Shown piece after piece: positions 49,794 through 58,010 of a stretch of DNA of 64,000 bases. The notes below the pieces were generated by a model, which searched no databases, was not told the origin of the DNA, and saw only the letters and a program-made list of their open reading frames with translations. A program made the translations under genes and the position numbers. Origin of the DNA: Moritella yayanosii (lineage in GTDB: Bacteria > Pseudomonadota > Gammaproteobacteria > Enterobacterales > Moritellaceae); assembly GCF_900465055.1 (NCBI RefSeq), contig NZ_LS483250.1, positions 2,604,001 through 2,668,000 on the forward strand, read 5' to 3'. The first letter of the stretch is position 1. Each line of letters opens with the position of its first letter.

Positions 49794-49870
49794 GGGCCCT
49801 TAGCTCAGTTGGTTAGAGCATCCGACTCATAATCGGCAGGTCCCGTGTTCAAGTCACGGAGGGCCCACCA
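49794..49870 (+). tRNA. tRNA with CAT anticodon, probably tRNA-Ile2 (lysidine type)
   Basis: A 77-nt gene including the encoded CCA. The acceptor stem is GGGCCCT/AGGGCCC, the D-arm contains AGCTCAGTTGGTTAGAGC, the anticodon loop is CTCATAA with CAT at positions 34-36, and the T-loop is GTTCAAG. Elongator Met and Ile2 both have CAT. The GGGCCCTTAGCTCAG start resembles E. coli ileX, which also lies just downstream of rpoD, so Ile2 (AUA-reading, modified by TilS) is preferred. It borders the accessory region. Confidence 0.93.
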
Positions 49871-49878
49871 AATTTTAG

Positions 49879-49909
49879 AACACTCGATAGCAATATCGGG
49901 TGTTTTTTT
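49879..49909 (+). terminator. terminator after the tRNA
   Basis: AACACTCGATA, loop GCAA, TATCGGGTGTTTTTTT: stem with one G-T pair and a seven-T run. Confidence 0.9.
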
Positions 49910-50365
49910 ATGCCTGTAAGAAAGTTATGTCTGTCTATTTCCGGTCAGTAACCTACTCAATTAAAAATCCTAATCAAGTTTCCACTACCTTAATCTGATC
50001 ACGACTTAACTCAACCAGCCAGAACCCGCTATTAATTAACAGACGGAATTCATGCTCACATCGTTCGTTCTGCCGTTACAGGGTTTTAGGGGGCAATCTA
50101 GTGACGGCGTCGGCGATAATCACATCTAATTATCAGCACTACATACCGTCGACACCATCAACGAATTGGGTGAAATGATTAGTTCTAGAGATCAGTGAGT
50201 GTAAGGTATGGTGAGATAATTTAGGGCCTGACTAATGTGACAGACCCAGCGACTTAGGATTTAGGTTTCTTCGGTGGTTGTTGAGGTACCATGAATGCAC
50301 TTTCCACATCATATCGTGTTTCTGAATTACTTAACCATAATTACACAAATCCATTTCTGGACTAC
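49910..50365. other. gene-free region at the start of the accessory DNA
   Basis: About 455 bp between the tRNA terminator and an enoyl-CoA-hydratase gene. No intact gene. On the minus strand a stop-bounded fragment ending MVPQQPPKKPKS (about 50260-50345) may be the tail of a lost gene, but it is too short to identify. No copy of the tRNA 3' end was spotted here. Confidence 0.4.
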
Positions 50366-51211
50366 TTAAATTAAGCGTGACCAAAGTGGCCTTAAAACCC
50401 ACAGCGAAAAAAACATGGCAGAAGGTGCATATTTCTTTTTGCTCCATAAAAACCACGATTGTTCTTTTAAAAAGTCTGCACCTAAAAATGAATCTGCGAG
50501 TTGTTCTGATTCTCTAACATTCGCTGCTTTTAGATCTTCTAATTGGCTACCAGCTAGAAACTTACGTTGCTCCCCGTTGACAACCCAATCTTGAGCAATA
50601 CGCTCTGCTTCTGCCATTAATTGGGCATGTGGCACCACTCTTTGAATTAACCCAACACCTAACGCTTCTTTAGCATTCGGCTTCCAGCCTTCACTTCCTA
50701 ACATACGCTGAGCATTATTTTCACCCATTAAGCGAGGAAAATGAAAGCTAGAGCATCCTTCTGGTGTGATGGCTAAGGCTGAAAAAGGTGTTGAGAAGGT
50801 CGCGTTTTCTGATGCTATTATACTATTAGCTAATGTGGCGGATGTAACGCTGGCTCCTAATGCCGGGCCATTTACCGCTATTAATAGAGGGCGGGTACAG
50901 TTTAAGAACATATCGAATAGCGTGTGATTGTTTTCAACGATTAATTTACGGAGCTTTTTAGGCGGCATTAATTTGAGTGAACCACCCAAATTTACTCCCG
51001 CGGAATAATATTTGCCAGTTCCAGTAAATACAACAGCTTTCACCGTATCGTTAGTATTCGCTTTTGAAAACACTTCACTTAATGCTTCCATCATATCCAG
51101 AGTCCAACCGTTTAACTTTTCGGGGCGATTCATAGTAATGATGAGCACACCGTCTTTGAGATTAGTTAATAAGTGGCTAGCAGCCATACTTGTTAGATTT
51201 AAGTCATTCAA
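50366..51211 (-). CDS. enoyl-CoA hydratase/isomerase family protein (ECI2-like)
   Basis: A 281-residue crotonase-fold protein. It has GVLIITMNRPEKLNGWTLDMMEAL, the oxyanion-hole segment TGTGKYYSAGVNLGG (about residues 64-78), NGPALGASVTSATLANSIIASENATFSTPFSALAITPEG and a KEALGVGLIQRVVPHAQL helix. The pattern resembles delta3,delta2-enoyl-CoA isomerases of the peroxisomal ECI2 type more than classical hydratases: the position of the second hydratase glutamate reads TPEG with a non-canonical context. The C-terminus ends in a hydrophobic stretch. It stands alone beside the tRNA; role perhaps unsaturated fatty-acid oxidation. Confidence 0.75.
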   Translation of the reverse strand: MNDLNLTSMAASHLLTNLKDGVLIITMNRPEKLNGWTLDMMEALSEVFSKANTNDTVKAVVFTGTGKYYSAGVNLGGSLKLMPPKKLRKLIVENNHTLFDMFLNCTRPLLIAVNGPALGASVTSATLANSIIASENATFSTPFSALAITPEGCSSFHFPRLMGENNAQRMLGSEGWKPNAKEALGVGLIQRVVPHAQLMAEAERIAQDWVVNGEQRKFLAGSQLEDLKAANVRESEQLADSFLGADFLKEQSWFLWSKKKYAPSAMFFSLWVLRPLWSRLI

Positions 51212-51459
51212 GATTTACCTCCTATTAAAACAGTATCGTTCTAATAAGACTACCATATCCGTTATCCTCAAACTAGATTATGCGATGTAATTATGAAGGA
51301 TTAATTAACATATTAATCAAAAGCTTGCGTAGGTCTCACTTACGTTTAGCATATTGTTGTTTATCGAAAAACCCACCCCATAATTACAGTTGAAAATCGT
51401 AACGAAAACCATTTCAAACATATATTCACTCTTTGATAATATTAATCTTGGAGTTAATC

Positions 51460-51807
51460 ATGCTTAAAATCACAAACTGGAACGATCTTCCAACACTTAC
51501 AATCCCCATTTCACGATGAACAAGAAGCTAAATCAACCTGGTCTGTATTGGATGAACAGAAGCACCAACGTATCAAGGGTAATGCCTATATATTTCTGGT
51601 GATGCAGAGGGTAAAACCATTAGTCACCCCAAGAAATCATTCGCCCGTATTAAGAAGGTGGCAGGTGGTTTAGATGGATTACGTATTCATGATTTACGCC
51701 ATTCGTTTGCTTTCATCTTGATTAACTCAGGTAAGGGCATTATTAATCCTATTGCTGGCGTGGTTAAAGATCCGGTAGGGTTTCTGGTTGAATTAGTTAA
51801 GGGGTAA
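51460..51807 (+). pseudogene. wreck of a tyrosine recombinase (phage-type integrase)
   Basis: Beginning MLKITNWNDLPTLTIPIS the frame stops at once. Further on, in a shifted frame, GNAYIF then SGDAEGKTISHPKKSFARIK and GLRIHDLRHSFAFILINSG are unmistakable integrase catalytic-domain pieces; HDLRH is the box II His-x-x-Arg signature. The DNA after it (INPIAGVVKDPVGFLVELVKG) does not continue the integrase, and the second active-site histidine and the tyrosine are absent. So the gene has frameshifts and a 3' loss. It lies 1.6 kb from the tRNA and is the best trace of the element that brought in this region. Confidence 0.8.
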
Positions 51808-51973
51808 ATTATATACAGCACAAAGGTAAGCATAGCTCTAGTATTCGGTGCTTTAGGTGGATACACGGTAAATAAGTGCGTTAGAAGTCACTGACTATGG
51901 GCGCTGCGTGATAGCTGCATTATAAATGCTAACTACCACGCTCTCATTAAAATTAAGAGCTCAAACGGTGCTC

Positions 51974-52102
51974 TTATTTACCTTGTTTTTGATTATTGGC
52001 AGCAGCGCGTTGAGCGCGAGCTGAAAATGAATCGCTCGATACTTTTCCGCCATTCTGTTTAGCTGTTTGACCTTGAATTCTAGCGGCGGCTTTTGGTGTC
52101 AT
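51974..52102 (-). CDS. tiny seed-maturation-protein (SMP)-like protein, 42 aa
   Basis: A 42-codon ORF whose product begins MTPKAAARIQGQTAKQNGGK and continues with SFSARAQRAAANN. The TP-x-AAARIQ...GGKV...SF-ARAQ-AAA pattern is that of the SMP domain of plant late-embryogenesis proteins; short bacterial proteins with one such unit exist. It is predicted to be disordered and very hydrophilic, with no cysteine or tryptophan. The ribosome site is weak (ACACCT), so expression is unproven. Possible role in desiccation or stress protection, by analogy only. Confidence 0.6.
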   Translation of the reverse strand: MTPKAAARIQGQTAKQNGGKVSSDSFSARAQRAAANNQKQGK

Positions 52103-52258
52103 AGGTGTTTTTTATTAGACAGGATTTTTTATCCTTTTAATTATATGAAATAAAGTGAGCAGTTAGCAAACCTATCTAATGAGTTAGATTCTCAGAGTTC
52201 TTAAAATCTCACCAACACCTAAATGGGATAGCATACTCTCAACATAAAAACGATGTAC

Positions 52259-52284
52259 ACCGCAACTAAATTTTTAATTGCGGT
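52259..52284. terminator. hairpin between the SMP-like ORF and the secreted protein gene
   Basis: ACCGCAA, AT-rich loop, TTGCGGT. 7-bp perfect arms; no long T-run on either side. May be the terminator of the secreted-protein gene read on the minus strand. Confidence 0.45.
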
Positions 52285-52317
52285 TCTGCCGCTGTTCTTA
52301 TTAAGATAAACAGATTG

Positions 52318-52896
52318 CTACTTGTCTATAATACCAGCTACAAATTGCCACTCTATACGTTCTGAAGGGGTGTTATTACATATTTGTAACGTCAGCGCAC
52401 GCCATCGGTGGAGCGATGATGACGTTTGATCAGAGCGTTCACCCGCGGTAATGCATAGATCAGAATTTCTTAGTGTAATACGGCCGTTAAGCCAGTTAAA
52501 TAGTTGTAATGGCGCGGCTTGCAAAAAATTGGAATGCTCTCCGCAGTCTCTTGCCATTAGAGACGAACCAGGCAAAGCACGTGTATGAGGTGCGATCGCT
52601 GTAACGCATTTATCATATGCAGGTAAATATATTTGTCCGTTATTTAAAACCGACATAGCCTGATCTTTGTATAATCCAGACTTGCAATTATGAGCGATAA
52701 GCGGTAAATCCAGTCTTTCGTACGGACTAAAGCCAATTACATCAATGCAAAAACCATCGCTAGGACGGTCTAAATTAGACTTTAACTTTATATTACCAAC
52801 GGTGCCAGAGGCTGTTTCTTTCGCGGTATCGTATTGTGCATAAGCGCTACTTGTCATAAGCACAGCAATTAAAGCTGTTATTACTGATTTTTTCAT
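52318..52896 (-). CDS. secreted beta-trefoil (ricin-B-like) protein
   Basis: A 192-residue exported protein: signal peptide MKKSVITALIAVLMTSSAYAQ. The mature part has three repeats of a strand pattern with paired cysteines: GFCIDVIGFSPYERLDLPLIAHNC, KCVTAIAPHTRALPGSSLMARDC and LCITAGERSDQTSSSLHRWRALTLQIC, the last followed by IEWQF. The C-(I/V)-(D/T)...C spacing in triplicate is that of R-type (ricin B) lectin folds. Glycan binding is therefore likely, but no enzymatic domain is attached. The start at 52896 follows AGGGAT; the frame is five codons longer. No partner genes. Confidence 0.65.
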   Translation of the reverse strand: MKKSVITALIAVLMTSSAYAQYDTAKETASGTVGNIKLKSNLDRPSDGFCIDVIGFSPYERLDLPLIAHNCKSGLYKDQAMSVLNNGQIYLPAYDKCVTAIAPHTRALPGSSLMARDCGEHSNFLQAAPLQLFNWLNGRITLRNSDLCITAGERSDQTSSSLHRWRALTLQICNNTPSERIEWQFVAGIIDK

Positions 52897-53261
52897 AATA
52901 TCCCTATTCATATATCCAGATTTAGATTGTTGGTATTAATTTTTGCTTTATTTCCATGTTATAGATAAATGCTGTCGGTGAACAATTGGTAAGGTAATGA
53001 CAATGCACTCACCCTATTTTGTCATTGCTTACCCGTGTCTTTGTAGCCAGAGGTCGCATTGGTATTTCAGCTGTTTTATTTTCATGTTCAGACTATATGG
53101 CTGAACTCGCTGCTAATACGACATTTATGATTATATCGTCATTAATCTATTTACGATTGATATTTGTTACGGTTTAGCATGTTACAACTATATAAAGCTA
53201 AATCATAAGCATACACAATAAATATTATTAATTATAAATATTAACCACAATGGAGAGTCTC
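52897..53261. other. intergenic region with a long imperfect inverted repeat
   Basis: 365 bp with no supported gene. The arms GGTAAGGTAATGACAA (52988-53003) and TTGTCATTGCTTACC (53019-53033) pair with one bulge and one mismatch around a 15-base loop. There is no T-run, so it need not be a terminator; it could be a small mobile palindromic element. Confidence 0.5.
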
Positions 53262-53475
53262 ATGGGAAAGCAGTTTTCAGCGTTAACAGAGCAACATATT
53301 GAGTTCATTGGCAAGCAACTTCAATTACAATGATGATCGTGATGATTTAGCCAAATGGTCCACACGTCAAGGCAAGGCCGGTATTGAAAAATATTGGATT
53401 AAAAAAAATCAACAAAGTATTGATGGTTTTGAAACTGAAATAGCGAAACGAACAGGCATTGATATTAATGCTTAA
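53262..53475 (+). pseudogene. PNPOx-family gene with large internal deletion
   Basis: MGKQFSALTEQHIEFIGKQ is the N-terminus of a pyridoxamine-5'-phosphate-oxidase-like flavoprotein. After an out-of-frame junction the sequence resumes as NYNDDRDDLAKWSTRQGKAG then IEKYWIKKNQQSIDGF, the C-terminus of the same family (D-R-D...KW...YW..KN..SIDG). About 120 central residues, including the flavin-binding barrel, are missing, and the junction creates TGATGA stops. A non-functional relic. Confidence 0.75.
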
Positions 53476-53523
53476 AGCGGCCAGCGTGACGTAATCTATC
53501 CAAATAATATTCAAGGAAAGAAG

Positions 53524-54414
53524 ATGATGTCTACACGTATAACGCTTGAAATGTGGCGTGCATTTATATCGGTAGCAGAGAAAGGTAGTAGTGTCAAAGC
53601 TGCTCAAACGTTGAATAAAAGTCAATCGGCCATTTGTCATAGTATCAAAAAAATGGAGTCTATCTTAGGTAACGCTTTATTTACGATTGAAGGTCGACGT
53701 TCGGTATTAACGGAACTTGGTTGTAGCTTATTACCTAAAGCACAAAGACTGCAAAATAATGCCTTACAAATAGAAATGCTCGCGAGCAAATATCAGGGGC
53801 ATCTTATCAATGAATTAAATATTGCGGTGGATGTGTTACTGCCACACTCTTTTATTTGTGAAGTTATCGACCGTTTTAATTTAGTCTTTCCCAATGTATC
53901 CCTGCGGATCTATGAAACGTCATTGTCCGGTGCTAGCGCGCTACTTTCAACCGGCTCCGTATCTTTAGCTATCGCGAGTAATTTACCCAAAAATATAATT
54001 TTAGAATCGTTAATGGAAATAGACATGCTATGCGTATGCTCATCAGAATCACCGTTAGCGACACAGACTGACGTCGAACAGGATGATTTAAAAGCGTACC
54101 GACACTTAATAATTCGTGATTCAGGTAATCAAGATTTTGACAGTGGTTGGCTAGGTTCGCATAACCGTTTAACCACCAGCAGTACCCTTATGGCCGAAAA
54201 CTGTATCTTAAAAAACCTCGGTTTTGGTTGGTTACCCGAACATTTAGCCCGACCTCATCTAGACCAAGGTACCCTAGTGACGGTTGACCTCACGAAAGGC
54301 GCTAGCCGCATCGTCAGATTACAGATGGGCATCCATGCTGACTTGGCCCGCTCCGCTGAAGTAAATACCTTATTTGAACTCTTCAGTGCGCTTAAGGATG
54401 TCGATTTCAAATAA
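53524..54414 (+). CDS. LysR-family transcriptional regulator
   Basis: A 296-residue regulator: winged helix-turn-helix at residues about 6-65 (LEMWRAFISVAEKGSSVKAA, QTLNKSQSAICHSIKKMESILG), then the two-lobed effector domain with ELNIAVDVLLPHSFICEVIDRF and a DMLCVCSSESPLA strand. It resembles regulators that sense organic acids or small effectors. It is convergent with, and 42 bp from, the acyl-CoA gene cluster, so it may regulate that cluster at the divergent promoter near 61.4 kb; LysR genes more often sit divergent to their target, so this is only a suggestion. Confidence 0.85.
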   Translation: MMSTRITLEMWRAFISVAEKGSSVKAAQTLNKSQSAICHSIKKMESILGNALFTIEGRRSVLTELGCSLLPKAQRLQNNALQIEMLASKYQGHLINELNIAVDVLLPHSFICEVIDRFNLVFPNVSLRIYETSLSGASALLSTGSVSLAIASNLPKNIILESLMEIDMLCVCSSESPLATQTDVEQDDLKAYRHLIIRDSGNQDFDSGWLGSHNRLTTSSTLMAENCILKNLGFGWLPEHLARPHLDQGTLVTVDLTKGASRIVRLQMGIHADLARSAEVNTLFELFSALKDVDFK

Positions 54415-54456
54415 TAATGGCACTCAGTGCCGATATCTCCGCGACAGTCGAGACTG

Positions 54457-55230
54457 CTATTCATGGATCCAAGAGGGCGGACTTTTTGATAAAAAAGCAT
54501 TTAGCCCATCTTGTCCTTCTTTGGAAACACGTTTATAGGCAATTCGCTCTGCAGTGTCACGGAGCAATTCAGGCTCTATCGCTTTGCCAGATACGTCAAA
54601 TATCAATTGTTTCGCCTCTTTAATCGCTTCTGGACCATTGTTAAGTAATTTTAATACCAAGCCATCGACAAAGGCGAGTGGATCGTCGGCAATGCTATGA
54701 ATAAGCCCGATCGCTTTAGCCTCCGTAGCATCAAATGTTTCGGCCGTTATAAAATAGCGACGAGCCTGCCTCTGACCTATCGCATTAATCACATACGGGC
54801 TAATAACGGATGGGATCAATCCTAGCTTTACTTCACTTAAGCAAAACTTAGCATCCTCAGAGGCCACCGCAATATCACAACAACAAATTAGGCCTAAAGC
54901 GCCGCCAAATGAAGCACCTTGCAATACGATCAAAGTCGGCATAGGTGCAAAATTAAGACTATACATAAGCGCAGCGAGTGTTTCTGAATCGCGAATGTTT
55001 TCTTCAACAGTATTGTTTACCATCGACTTCATCCAGTTTAAATCCGCCCCCGCTGAAAAATGTTTGCCTTTACTGGATAAAATAATGGCCTTGGCATGTT
55101 CGTCACTGGCTCGACGAATACTTTGGAGTAACTGGTTGATGACAGTACTATCAAATGCATTGTGTACTTCTACCCTGTCTAAGATAATGTGCGCACACTG
55201 CTTTTCATCTAATTTATAAATAACACTCAT
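54457..55230 (-). CDS. 3-methylglutaconyl-CoA hydratase-like crotonase (LiuC/AUH type)
   Basis: A 257-residue enoyl-CoA hydratase. Unlike generic paralogues it has the LiuC/AUH-type motifs: SAGADLNWMKSM (about residues 60-71), LQGASFGGALGLICCCDIAV, FCLSEVKLGLIPSVISPYV with the catalytic glutamate, ARRYFITAETFDATEAKAIG and a final FLSKSPPSW. LiuC interconverts HMG-CoA and 3-methylglutaconyl-CoA. An HMG-CoA synthase gene lies in the same cluster, so the two would form consecutive steps. The start at 55230 fits the AAGGA ribosome site; a GTG three codons upstream is also open. Last gene of the run. Confidence 0.8.
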   Translation of the reverse strand: MSVIYKLDEKQCAHIILDRVEVHNAFDSTVINQLLQSIRRASDEHAKAIILSSKGKHFSAGADLNWMKSMVNNTVEENIRDSETLAALMYSLNFAPMPTLIVLQGASFGGALGLICCCDIAVASEDAKFCLSEVKLGLIPSVISPYVINAIGQRQARRYFITAETFDATEAKAIGLIHSIADDPLAFVDGLVLKLLNNGPEAIKEAKQLIFDVSGKAIEPELLRDTAERIAYKRVSKEGQDGLNAFLSKSPPSWIHE

Positions 55231-55269
55231 TGAAAACACGTCCTTGTTAATGGTATTTAGTATTGAATT

Positions 55270-55743
55270 TTATACCGCGTTAAGATCCTGTAGCCTTTTA
55301 AATTTACTCAGCTGTGCAGTAGCAATTAATTTTTTTTCACCATCACTTCCGATTTTAAATGCTTTGCAGTCACTGAATAACATATTGCGGCCATTCCGAA
55401 TTATCGATGCTTCAAACTCAACCCACGCGCCACGATTGGTCGCCGATAATACATTGCATGAAAAGCTGTTCGTAATGGCATATTCGCCATCTTGTAACAC
55501 CGCGATAGTGGCAAACATACTGGTCACATCTAGCATCGAATAAATCACCCCACCGTGTAAGGTGTTGCTAAGATTATCCACATTATCAGTTACTTTTAGA
55601 CGTGTTTTACAATACCCAGGTATTTGTTCGATAATTTCAATACCACAAAATTGTTGATATGCATGCTGTAACAACTCATCGGTGAGCTGCAAGGCATAGT
55701 CCGATAAGTGCCTGCCAGGTAAATCTGTTGCTAATTGAACCAT
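55270..55743 (-). CDS. PaaI-type hotdog thioesterase
   Basis: A 157-residue hotdog-fold protein with the family signature LHGGVIYSMLDVTSMFATIA (about residues 60-79; the HGG...D pair is catalytic in PaaI enzymes), GEYAITNSFSCNVLSATNRGAWVEFEASIIRNGRNM and a last strand EKKLIATAQLSKF. It should hydrolyse an acyl-CoA to the free acid. In this operon it could release the pathway's acyl product for ATP-dependent amidation by the AsnB-type enzyme. It is 15 bp from the acyl-CoA dehydrogenase gene. Confidence 0.85.
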   Translation of the reverse strand: MVQLATDLPGRHLSDYALQLTDELLQHAYQQFCGIEIIEQIPGYCKTRLKVTDNVDNLSNTLHGGVIYSMLDVTSMFATIAVLQDGEYAITNSFSCNVLSATNRGAWVEFEASIIRNGRNMLFSDCKAFKIGSDGEKKLIATAQLSKFKRLQDLNAV

Positions 55744-55758
55744 ATTAAAAATATCCTT

Positions 55759-56880
55759 TTAGTCATTCTGCAATACTGCTTTGCCAATGATGTTATTCAT
55801 TACTTCTGTCGTTCCGCCACCGAGGGCCAGAATTTTGCTATCACGAAATGAACGTTCTGCCACGGAACCTATTTCACACCCTCTGGCACCCAAAATCTGT
55901 ACCGCCTGAGTTGAAATATATGCTAACGAAGATACCGCCACATTTTTTGCGATGCAGGTTTCAGCATCACTTAACGTCTCTTGCCGTAGCGCTTGGATGC
56001 ACTGTTTGGTATAAGATCGTGATACCGTATCTCGGGTTTTCATTTCTGCCAAACGGTGCAAAATGGACTGCTTTTTATATAATGGCTGGCCATGAATTTG
56101 ACGGGACTTGCTGTATTTAACGCTGTGCTGAATAAGCTCTGCGGATTCCGCATTCGCCATTACGGCAAGGTTTATACGTTCGCGTTTCAACATCCCCCGC
56201 AGGGTGTCTAGGCTGGCATGTTTATCTGCGATTAATGTGGCCGGCACCTGGTTAAAGGTAACGGATGAGACATCAAGACAGTGCCAGCCTAAACAGGGTA
56301 TTATCTGCCGTTCCACCTGGCCAATCACAGCCTCAACCAGAAACAGACCGAATGAATATTCATGGTCAGAGTGCGTTTTATATTTCGCTAACGTTATAAA
56401 GTAATCTGCCCGCATGCCTCCACAGATGTAGCGTTTATGACCTGAAATCAAGAATTGTTCCGTCTCTCCCTGTAATTGTGCCACTGTCTCGATGGCTCCC
56501 ACGTCAGAACCAGCCTGAGGTTCGGTAATCGCCAGGGAAATAAATTTATCCCCCGCTAACACGTCTTTGATCACCTCATTAAACCGTCCCTTATTATGTT
56601 GATGTAATGCACTCAGGCTAACAAGATGCGACCCTAACCCCATTGCGAGCCCTTGACTGCCGTATTTGGTCACGGTTGCCACCAGTAGCGCAGCACGTTC
56701 GACATCGTTAAACATCGTGTCTAAATCATCGTGCCCTAAGTTTAAAATACGGTTCTGTGCGGCACGTTGATGTAGACTACGGGGATAAGATTTTTGCGCT
56801 TCCCATTGTCCAATGAATAACTCAATATGATCCCGAGCGAACATCGTCAAAGCATGCTCAAATAGCGATTTTTTCATCAT
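55759..56880 (-). CDS. acyl-CoA dehydrogenase family flavoenzyme
   Basis: A 373-residue enzyme with the FAD-binding AITEPQAGSDVGAIE (about residues 117-131), the YICGGMRADYFITLAKY strand and the C-terminal GARGCEIGSVAERSFRDSKILALGGGTTEVM. Medium-chain enzymes place the base in a Y-E-G-T motif; here that site reads GGGT, and instead Glu234 in RERINLAVMANAE takes the place used by isovaleryl-CoA and long-chain dehydrogenases. This geometry suggests a branched or bulky substrate. Overlap-close spacing (15 and 5 bp) places it firmly in the operon. Confidence 0.85.
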   Translation of the reverse strand: MMKKSLFEHALTMFARDHIELFIGQWEAQKSYPRSLHQRAAQNRILNLGHDDLDTMFNDVERAALLVATVTKYGSQGLAMGLGSHLVSLSALHQHNKGRFNEVIKDVLAGDKFISLAITEPQAGSDVGAIETVAQLQGETEQFLISGHKRYICGGMRADYFITLAKYKTHSDHEYSFGLFLVEAVIGQVERQIIPCLGWHCLDVSSVTFNQVPATLIADKHASLDTLRGMLKRERINLAVMANAESAELIQHSVKYSKSRQIHGQPLYKKQSILHRLAEMKTRDTVSRSYTKQCIQALRQETLSDAETCIAKNVAVSSLAYISTQAVQILGARGCEIGSVAERSFRDSKILALGGGTTEVMNNIIGKAVLQND

Positions 56881-56885
56881 TCCCC

Positions 56886-58010
56886 CTAAAAAGCGGCCGT
56901 TTCAGCAAGACTGTAAAATTCTGCCATCACCTTTTTTAACTGGTCAGCATTTTCCACGGCATCATCTTGAAAATAAAATAGATCGGTCAATTCTTCCATC
57001 ACCTTTAACATCTTCTGAGAACGCACTGAAACACGTGATTCATAACGCTTTAACGCCGGTGCTATATCATCAAAACAATTACCATTGATCGCTTGCGCCA
57101 GCATAAAACAGTTTTCTAATCCCAGCGTTAGGCCATAGCCTAAAGTAGGTAACATACCGTGGATACTGTCCCCCAGTAATACGCAACGTCCTTTGTACCA
57201 GGGTTTCTCTGGGTTCATTGCTTTAAGTGGGTTAGTCAGCATGTCTTTTTCTTGGGTACGCGATACCATCTCAAGCAATTCAGTCGGCAACCCGGCTAAT
57301 CTCGTCACTAACTCTTCTTTATTCAATGCCTTATCATTTAAGTCATGCTTATAAGCAATAAACCAATAGCGATAGTTGGTGTCATTATTGAGTGGGTATG
57401 TCACCAATCTCGCATTCTTATGCGCATAAATTTGGCAGGCATCCGCTTCTAAATTGGCACTGTGAAACTGCAGTACACCACGTGACGCCATGACGCCGGT
57501 ATAATAGGGTTGCTGATGGGTCACAAACTCTCTTACTTTCGACGATATACCATCGGCACCAATGACCAGATCAAATTCTTTTAATTCACTGTGATTGATT
57601 TCAATCACCGCTTTATCATCGCGATTAATCACATGGGTGCAAGCCGCACCGTAATGGATCGCGTCATCCCCCAACGCCTCTCTTAATAATTGGAATAACT
57701 GCTGACGCTCGAACATAATCGCAGGCGCGGGGAAGTCTAGACCGGGCATATTGACCGACTGCCGATGCACTTCCTGGCCGCGTTGATTATTGGTTACTAA
57801 ATACTTTATCGCCTGTCCCTGTGTCATGAAATGTCCGCTGTTCATAATGAACTTCAGTATTTGTACACCTTGGGGCCAAACATAAATACCGGTACCAGAA
57901 TCTCGAGGTTCAATAGAACGCTCAAATACTTCAACATCATGACCGAATTTTTTGAGTAATAACGCACTGACCAGCCCATTCAGTCCCGCCCCTATAATGC
58001 CAATTTTCAT
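56886..58010 (-). CDS. FAD-dependent monooxygenase (class A flavoprotein hydroxylase)
   Basis: A 374-residue protein with an N-terminal Rossmann GIIGAGLNGLVSALLLKKFG, LVIGADGISSKVREFV (the DG motif) near residues 150-165, and the second FAD motif GRCVLLGDSIHGMLPTLGYGLTLGLENCFML (about 274-304). This is the PHBH/zeaxanthin-epoxidase-like family, which hydroxylates or epoxidises aromatic or unsaturated substrates with NAD(P)H and O2. It abuts asnB with no gap, a tight operon, and implies that the cluster makes an oxygenated metabolite rather than degrading leucine. Substrate unknown. Confidence 0.85.
   Translation of the reverse strand: MKIGIIGAGLNGLVSALLLKKFGHDVEVFERSIEPRDSGTGIYVWPQGVQILKFIMNSGHFMTQGQAIKYLVTNNQRGQEVHRQSVNMPGLDFPAPAIMFERQQLFQLLREALGDDAIHYGAACTHVINRDDKAVIEINHSELKEFDLVIGADGISSKVREFVTHQQPYYTGVMASRGVLQFHSANLEADACQIYAHKNARLVTYPLNNDTNYRYWFIAYKHDLNDKALNKEELVTRLAGLPTELLEMVSRTQEKDMLTNPLKAMNPEKPWYKGRCVLLGDSIHGMLPTLGYGLTLGLENCFMLAQAINGNCFDDIAPALKRYESRVSVRSQKMLKVMEELTDLFYFQDDAVENADQLKKVMAEFYSLAETAAF

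Noticed and set aside
50260-50345. Short minus-strand peptide ending MVPQQPPKKPKS
   Set aside because: Bounded by a stop after fewer than 30 codons, with no start or recognisable family; not enough to call even a pseudogene.
50366-51211. The ECI2-like gene as a member of the 54-61 kb metabolite operon
   Set aside because: It is separated by about 3.2 kb of relics and by the LysR gene, and is a different crotonase subtype; no evidence of co-transcription.
51808-51893. Open stretch reading IYSTKVSIALVFGALGGY after the integrase relic
   Set aside because: Hydrophobic and short, lacking a start codon and ribosome site; probably random or a fragment of lost phage DNA.
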